7,368 nt of DNA from Candidatus Omnitrophota bacterium (lineage in GTDB: Bacteria > Omnitrophota > Gorgyraeia > S143-82). Positions 4,323-7,368 of this stretch are shown here, piece by piece. The translations under genes were made by a program, and so were the position numbers. Location of the stretch: positions 1 through 7,368 of the forward strand of contig JALVWL010000210.1 of assembly GCA_027034965.1 (NCBI GenBank), in the 5' to 3' direction. The notes under the pieces are model-generated. The model was not told the DNA's origin. It searched no databases and worked only from the letters and a program-made list of their open reading frames with translations. The stretch's first letter is position 1; the number at the start of each line of letters is the position of its first letter.

Positions 4323-6197
4323 ATGCTGGAGAGATATCCGAACTTGAATGCCCTTTGCGATGATAAGTCAAGGGCAGCTCTTGAAATGGTGGGCAGGGAT
4401 GATGTCTTTTCCTTCCTTGAGGAGTATGTGTCTCTGTGCAGACCAAAATCTGTTTTTGTAAGGACGGATTCTAAAGAGGATGTGGAATATATAAGAGAAA
4501 AGGCCCTTGCATTGGGTGAGGAGCAGGCCCTTAAGATAGACGGACACAGCGTACACTTCGATGGCATAAAAGATCAGGCAAGGGATAAGGCAAATACCAG
4601 GTTCCTGGTTGGGCCGAATATGAAGCTGGGCAGCTCCCTCAATACAGTTGATAAAGAGGAGGGATTAAGGGAGATAAGGTCTTATCTGGATGGGGCTATG
4701 GAGGGCAAGGATGCCTATGTCCTATTTATGGGCCTTGGTCCAGTAGGATCTGTCTTTTCCTTATATGCGGTCCAGATAACCGATTCTGCATATGTTGCCC
4801 ATTCAGAGGATATCCTCTATAGACCGGCCTTTGAGGCATTTATAAAGGCCAGACCAGAAAGTTTCTTTAGGTTTGTGCACTCAGCTGGGGAGTTGGATGA
4901 GCGGATGAACAGTAAGAATATAGACAAGAGACGGATCTATATAGACCTAGAAGATGAGATTGTCTTCAGTGTCAATACCCAATATGCTGGAAATACGGTT
5001 GGATTGAAAAAATTGGCGTTAAGGCTGGCGATTGCCCGTGCTAATAGAGAGGGCTGGCTTGCTGAACATATGTTCTTGATGGCAGTGCACGATAAAGATG
5101 GTAATAAGGCATACCTTACGGGTGCATATCCCAGTGCCTGCGGTAAGACCTCTACTTGTATGGTCGAAGGAGAAAAGATCGTGGGCGACGATATATCCTA
5201 TCTGCGCAATATAGATGGGCTGGTCAAGGCAGTAAATGTTGAACGGGGTATCTTTGGGATTATCAGGGACGTCAATCCAGACGACGATCCCCTTATATGG
5301 AAGGTCCTGACCTCTAAAGGAGAGGTAATCTTCTCGAATGTATTGGTATGTGATGGCACGCCTTATTGGCAGGGGGATGGCAGAGAGGTCCCCGAAAGGG
5401 GTGAGAACTTTTCGGGTGAGTGGTTTAAGGGCAAGAAGGATGAGTCTGGCAAGGAGATACCGTATGCCCACCCCAATGCCCGTTATACTATCAGGCTTTC
5501 AGCGCTGGAGAACTGTGACCTTGAGGCACTAGATGCTTCGGACGGTGTTGAGGTAAGCGGCATTGTGTATGGGGGAAGGGATTCTGATACCTGGGTACCT
5601 GTCTTTCAGAGCTTTGATTGGGCCCATGGAGTGGTCACAATAGGGGCATCCCTTGAGTCTGAGACAACGGCTGCCACATTGGGTCAGGTCGGTGTGCGTA
5701 AGTTTAATCCTATGGCGAACCTTGACTTTTTATCCATACCAATAGGCAAGTATATCTATAATCACCTGAAGTTCGCAGAGGGATTAGAAAAGGTTCCTCT
5801 GATCTTTGGGGTGAATTATTTTCAGAAGGATGAGAATGGCAACTACCTTACTGGTATGCACGATAAACGCATATGGTTGAAGTGGATAGTTGGAAGGATA
5901 AGGGGATATTTTGAGGCCTTTGAGACCCCGATTGGACTGCTGCCTTATTATGAAGACCTAAAGGCCTTGTTTGAGACTGTGTTGAGAAAGAGCTATCTAA
6001 AAGAGGATTATATAAAACAGTTCTCTTTGAGGGTCAGGAACAATATAGCCAAGATAGAGAGGATGGAAAGGCTTTACTCTGATTCAGAGGCCCAGACCCC
6101 GGATGTAGTATTTGAGATATTTAGGGAACAGAAAAGAAGGCTTGAGGCCTTGTTAAATGAGAAGGGAGAAGTTGTATCCCCTCTGGAGTTTATTTAA
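4323..6197 (+). CDS. pckG: Phosphoenolpyruvate carboxykinase (GTP), archaeal-type
   Basis: The enzyme converts oxaloacetate and GTP to PEP, CO2 and GDP, the entry step of gluconeogenesis; it can run in reverse as an anaplerotic reaction. ATG at 4323 follows AGGAGGTG (4311-4318). The 624 residues carry the GTP-class marks: YAGN (221-224), metal-binding region GLKK (227-230) and WLAEHM (245-250, H249), P-loop AYPSACGKTSTCM (268-280) with the hyper-reactive cysteine C273 and K275, kinase-2 element VGDD (287-290), and GGRDSDTW (417-424) followed by ASLESETTAATLG (442-454). The motif wording, PERGENFSG (357-365) and the length resemble Thermococcales-type enzymes more than the classic bacterial or animal type; this is from memory of the family. 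All catalytic elements appear intact. The gene is probably a single transcription unit, with its own promoter and long leader upstream and a strong terminator 28 bases after the stop. Confidence 0.95.
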   Translation: MLERYPNLNALCDDKSRAALEMVGRDDVFSFLEEYVSLCRPKSVFVRTDSKEDVEYIREKALALGEEQALKIDGHSVHFDGIKDQARDKANTRFLVGPNMKLGSSLNTVDKEEGLREIRSYLDGAMEGKDAYVLFMGLGPVGSVFSLYAVQITDSAYVAHSEDILYRPAFEAFIKARPESFFRFVHSAGELDERMNSKNIDKRRIYIDLEDEIVFSVNTQYAGNTVGLKKLALRLAIARANREGWLAEHMFLMAVHDKDGNKAYLTGAYPSACGKTSTCMVEGEKIVGDDISYLRNIDGLVKAVNVERGIFGIIRDVNPDDDPLIWKVLTSKGEVIFSNVLVCDGTPYWQGDGREVPERGENFSGEWFKGKKDESGKEIPYAHPNARYTIRLSALENCDLEALDASDGVEVSGIVYGGRDSDTWVPVFQSFDWAHGVVTIGASLESETTAATLGQVGVRKFNPMANLDFLSIPIGKYIYNHLKFAEGLEKVPLIFGVNYFQKDENGNYLTGMHDKRIWLKWIVGRIRGYFEAFETPIGLLPYYEDLKALFETVLRKSYLKEDYIKQFSLRVRNNIAKIERMERLYSDSEAQTPDVVFEIFREQKRRLEALLNEKGEVVSPLEFI

Positions 6198-6225
6198 GAG
6201 CATTGTAGGCTATCTGGGACAAAAC

Positions 6226-6259
6226 AAAAAACAGCCCGATTCATATCGGGCTGTTTTTT
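6226..6259 (+). terminator. Strong intrinsic terminator after pckG
   Basis: AAAAAACAGCCCGAT (6226-6240) is perfectly complementary to ATCGGGCTGTTTTTT (6245-6259) around a TCAT loop. The stem has a GC-rich core and ends in six T. The matching A-run on the 5' side means it could also terminate transcription from the other strand. Confidence 0.95.
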
Positions 6260-6364
6260 ATTCTATTTAGCACTATTTGCAAATCTTGTGTTAAAATAGA
6301 TTATCCCAAATTATGCAGTAGGGGATTAAAATATAATGGAACTCGTTGTAGGACAAAGAAAAAT

Positions 6365-6460
6365 AACTAAAAACTAAAAACGCAAAACTAAAAACCACAA
6401 TGAAAAAAAACTAAAAACTCAAAGCTAAAAGCTAAAAACCACAACTCAAAGCTCAAAACT
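6365..6460 (-). repeat. A-rich heptamer tract (left arm of inverted repeat)
   Basis: The 96 bases parse into heptamers with a phase slip near 6400. Examples are AACTAAA (6365, 6372, 6386), AAAACTC (6414), AAAGCTA (6421, 6428) and AAGCTCA (6449). Read on the minus strand it is the same class as the TTTTGAG-type heptamers at 6575-6630 and 231-279. No gene is visible in 6198-6653 apart from this repeat system, the terminator and a candidate promoter. Confidence 0.7.
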
Positions 6461-6628
6461 ATTTTTAATATAAAGAGAAAAGAGGACTAAATAAGGCGAG
6501 AAGGGATTGCATGGATTGAGGTCTTATGCGAGAAAAAGGAAAGAAGATAGAAAGTAAGGGCTTTAAAGATTGCCAGTTTTAAGTTTTAAGTTGTAGATTT
6601 GACTTTTGACTTTTGAGATTTGAGTTTT
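6414..6628. repeat. Imperfect inverted repeat, MITE-like, with 114-base core
   Basis: The inner arms are CCACAACTC... (6439-6460) and its partner ending ...GTTGTAG (6575-6596). As RNA they pair at 19 of 22 positions, counting one G-U. More loosely the arms extend over about 50 bases each (6414-6460 and 6575-6628). The 114-base core (6461-6574) is purine-rich and holds no recognisable gene. No transposase or clear target duplication is visible. Confidence 0.55.
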
Positions 6629-6668
6629 ATAAGATGGAAAGTAAAGAATTCTAATGCATAATCCGGGC
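6575..6668 (+). repeat. Heptamer-periodic cassette, copy B
   Basis: Positions 6575-6630 are eight heptamers in register: AGTTTTA, AGTTTTA, AGTTGTA, GATTTGA, CTTTTGA, CTTTTGA, GATTTGA, GTTTTAT. The tail CATAATCCGGG (6658-6668) matches the TATAATCCGGG tail of copy A (286-296) upstream of the ligase-like gene. The cassette runs into the first codons of the longest M50 reading frame. Confidence 0.65.
6606..6633 (+). promoter_or_regulatory. Candidate promoter of the M50-panB unit
   Basis: TTGACT (6606-6611) and TATAAG (6628-6633) are separated by 16 bases, which predicts a start near 6640. Both boxes lie in the heptamer tract, so the repeat itself seems to supply the promoter. CATAAT (6658-6663) is an alternative -10 with no good -35. 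Confidence 0.4.
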
Positions 6669-7277
6669 TTAATTATGATTTGGATCTTATTTTTGTTGCT
6701 TTTTCTCTACTCTGTAATATTGCATGAGATATCCCATGGTTATGTGGCCTATCTATTGGGTGATGATACTGCTTATAGACAGGGCCGATTGAGTCTGAAT
6801 CCGTTTTATCATATCGATGCCTTTGGTTCGATTCTGCTTCCCCTCTTTCTATTTTTATCGCATTCTCCGGTTCTATTTGGTTATGCGCGTCCAGTGCCTG
6901 TCAACCCGCTTAGATTTTACAGGATAAAAAATCCTAGGATTGGTATGGCGTTATGTTCCCTTGCCGGCCCAATGACCAACCTGATCCTGGGGTATTTATT
7001 TTGTGTAATGGCAAAGGCAAGTTTTACCCCTGCGGCAAGTCAATTCTTTATGGGTGTCTCTATTCTGAATGTGGTGCTAGGGCTATTTAATCTCTTGCCC
7101 ATACCAGGTCTGGATGGCTCGCATATACTGATGGCATTCCTACCGCGTTCTTTGGTTGTCATTTATGCAAGGCTGCAGCCCTTTAGTATGCTGATAATAC
7201 TGGTATTGGCAGTAACAGGTGTTATCAGTGCAGTGTTGTTTCCTATGGTGGAGGTGGTGATGAGATGGATGTGTTGA
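6654..7277 (+). CDS. Site-2 protease family (M50) membrane metalloprotease
   Basis: This is a polytopic membrane protein of 207 residues with the zinc motif HEISH (24-28, catalytic E25) in the first membrane segment and the second signature LLPIPGLDG (147-155, D154 as third zinc ligand). FGYARPVPVNP (75-85) is typical of the short bacterial M50B group without a PDZ domain. These proteases cleave substrates within the membrane; the substrate here is unknown. About five hydrophobic segments can be counted. The start is uncertain: ATG at 6654 and ATG at 6675 (200 residues) both lack a clear ribosome binding site. Residues 1-6 of the long form lie in a repeat tail that is non-coding upstream of the ligase-like gene, and homologues usually place HExxH near residue 15-20, which slightly favours 6675. 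The gene is probably co-transcribed with panB. Confidence 0.85.
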   Translation: MHNPGLIMIWILFLLLFLYSVILHEISHGYVAYLLGDDTAYRQGRLSLNPFYHIDAFGSILLPLFLFLSHSPVLFGYARPVPVNPLRFYRIKNPRIGMALCSLAGPMTNLILGYLFCVMAKASFTPAASQFFMGVSILNVVLGLFNLLPIPGLDGSHILMAFLPRSLVVIYARLQPFSMLIILVLAVTGVISAVLFPMVEVVMRWMC

Positions 7278-7368
7278 CCGTGAAAAAGATTAAAGAGATG
7301 AAGGGGCACCAGCCGATAGTTATGCTCACTGCCTACGATTATATCTCTGCACGCATCTGTCAGGACTG
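7265..7368 (+). CDS. panB: 3-methyl-2-oxobutanoate hydroxymethyltransferase, N-terminal part
   Basis: PanB transfers a hydroxymethyl group from 5,10-methylene-THF to 2-oxoisovalerate to make ketopantoate, the first committed step of pantothenate and CoA synthesis. The 34 visible codons give VKKIKEMKGHQPIVMLTAYD (6-25) followed by YISARIC, the characteristic PanB N-terminus, in which TAYDY begins the first strand of the barrel. ATG at 7265 is supported by GGAGGTG (7250-7256) eight bases upstream and overlaps the last 13 bases of the M50 gene, so translation is probably coupled. The gene is cut by the window edge. Confidence 0.9.
   Translation, partial: MDVLTVKKIKEMKGHQPIVMLTAYDYISARICQD

Noticed and set aside
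5019..5471. 150-codon minus-strand frame inside pckG
   Set aside because: It lies opposite the conserved catalytic core of pckG and has no domain features.
6336..6377. 13-codon ORF (MELVVGQRKITKN) after AGGGGA with TATAAT overlapping its start
   Set aside because: The -10 box would overlap the start codon, and the 3' part of the ORF is made of the heptamer repeat. Most likely chance.

Overview
The window reads as ordinary bacterial chromosome from a probably anaerobic, possibly thermophilic lineage. Supporting signs are frequent AGG (Arg) and ATA (Ile) codons, a PEP carboxykinase of the archaeal/thermophile type, a formate-tetrahydrofolate ligase family protein, and compact, mostly co-directional genes with strong AGGAGG ribosome binding sites. 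The repeat-rich intergenic DNA resembles what is often seen in uncultured Desulfobacterota or Nitrospirota-like genomes, but the lineage is a guess. All recognised genes are on the + strand.

Layout. Positions 1-330 hold no gene. They contain two tandem hairpin-forming repeat units (5-111 and 119-229), a 7-bp-periodic tract (231-279) and a -10 box. A divergent, shortened formate-tetrahydrofolate ligase-like gene follows (331-1875), then a small DUF861-type cupin (1918-2187). After a weak terminator-like hairpin and a candidate promoter comes a GT4 glycosyltransferase related to trehalose synthase TreT, with an extra N-terminal region of about 150 residues (2289-4076). Next is a strong sigma70-like promoter (4123-4150) and a roughly 165-nt leader. 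The leader carries two foldable elements and a possible 11-residue leader peptide, ahead of a GTP-type PEP carboxykinase (4323-6197) that ends at a textbook terminator (6226-6259). A second gene-free stretch (6198-6653) holds a large imperfect inverted repeat built of heptamers. The window closes with a site-2-protease family M50 membrane protein (6654-7277) overlapping the start of panB (7265 to the window edge).

How the parts may connect. PEP carboxykinase feeds gluconeogenesis, and a TreT-like enzyme would consume nucleotide sugars, so the two could be linked through carbohydrate storage or osmolyte synthesis. The ligase-like protein and PanB both belong to folate one-carbon chemistry by family, but the ligase-like protein has lost several signature residues. 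None of these links is shown by the sequence itself.

The least explained material is the intergenic DNA. Both gene-free regions are built from degenerate heptamers arranged as inverted arms, and a related cassette with the same orientation sits directly upstream of both the ligase-like gene and the M50 gene, apparently contributing promoter elements. The pckG leader is the best candidate for an undescribed cis-regulatory RNA.
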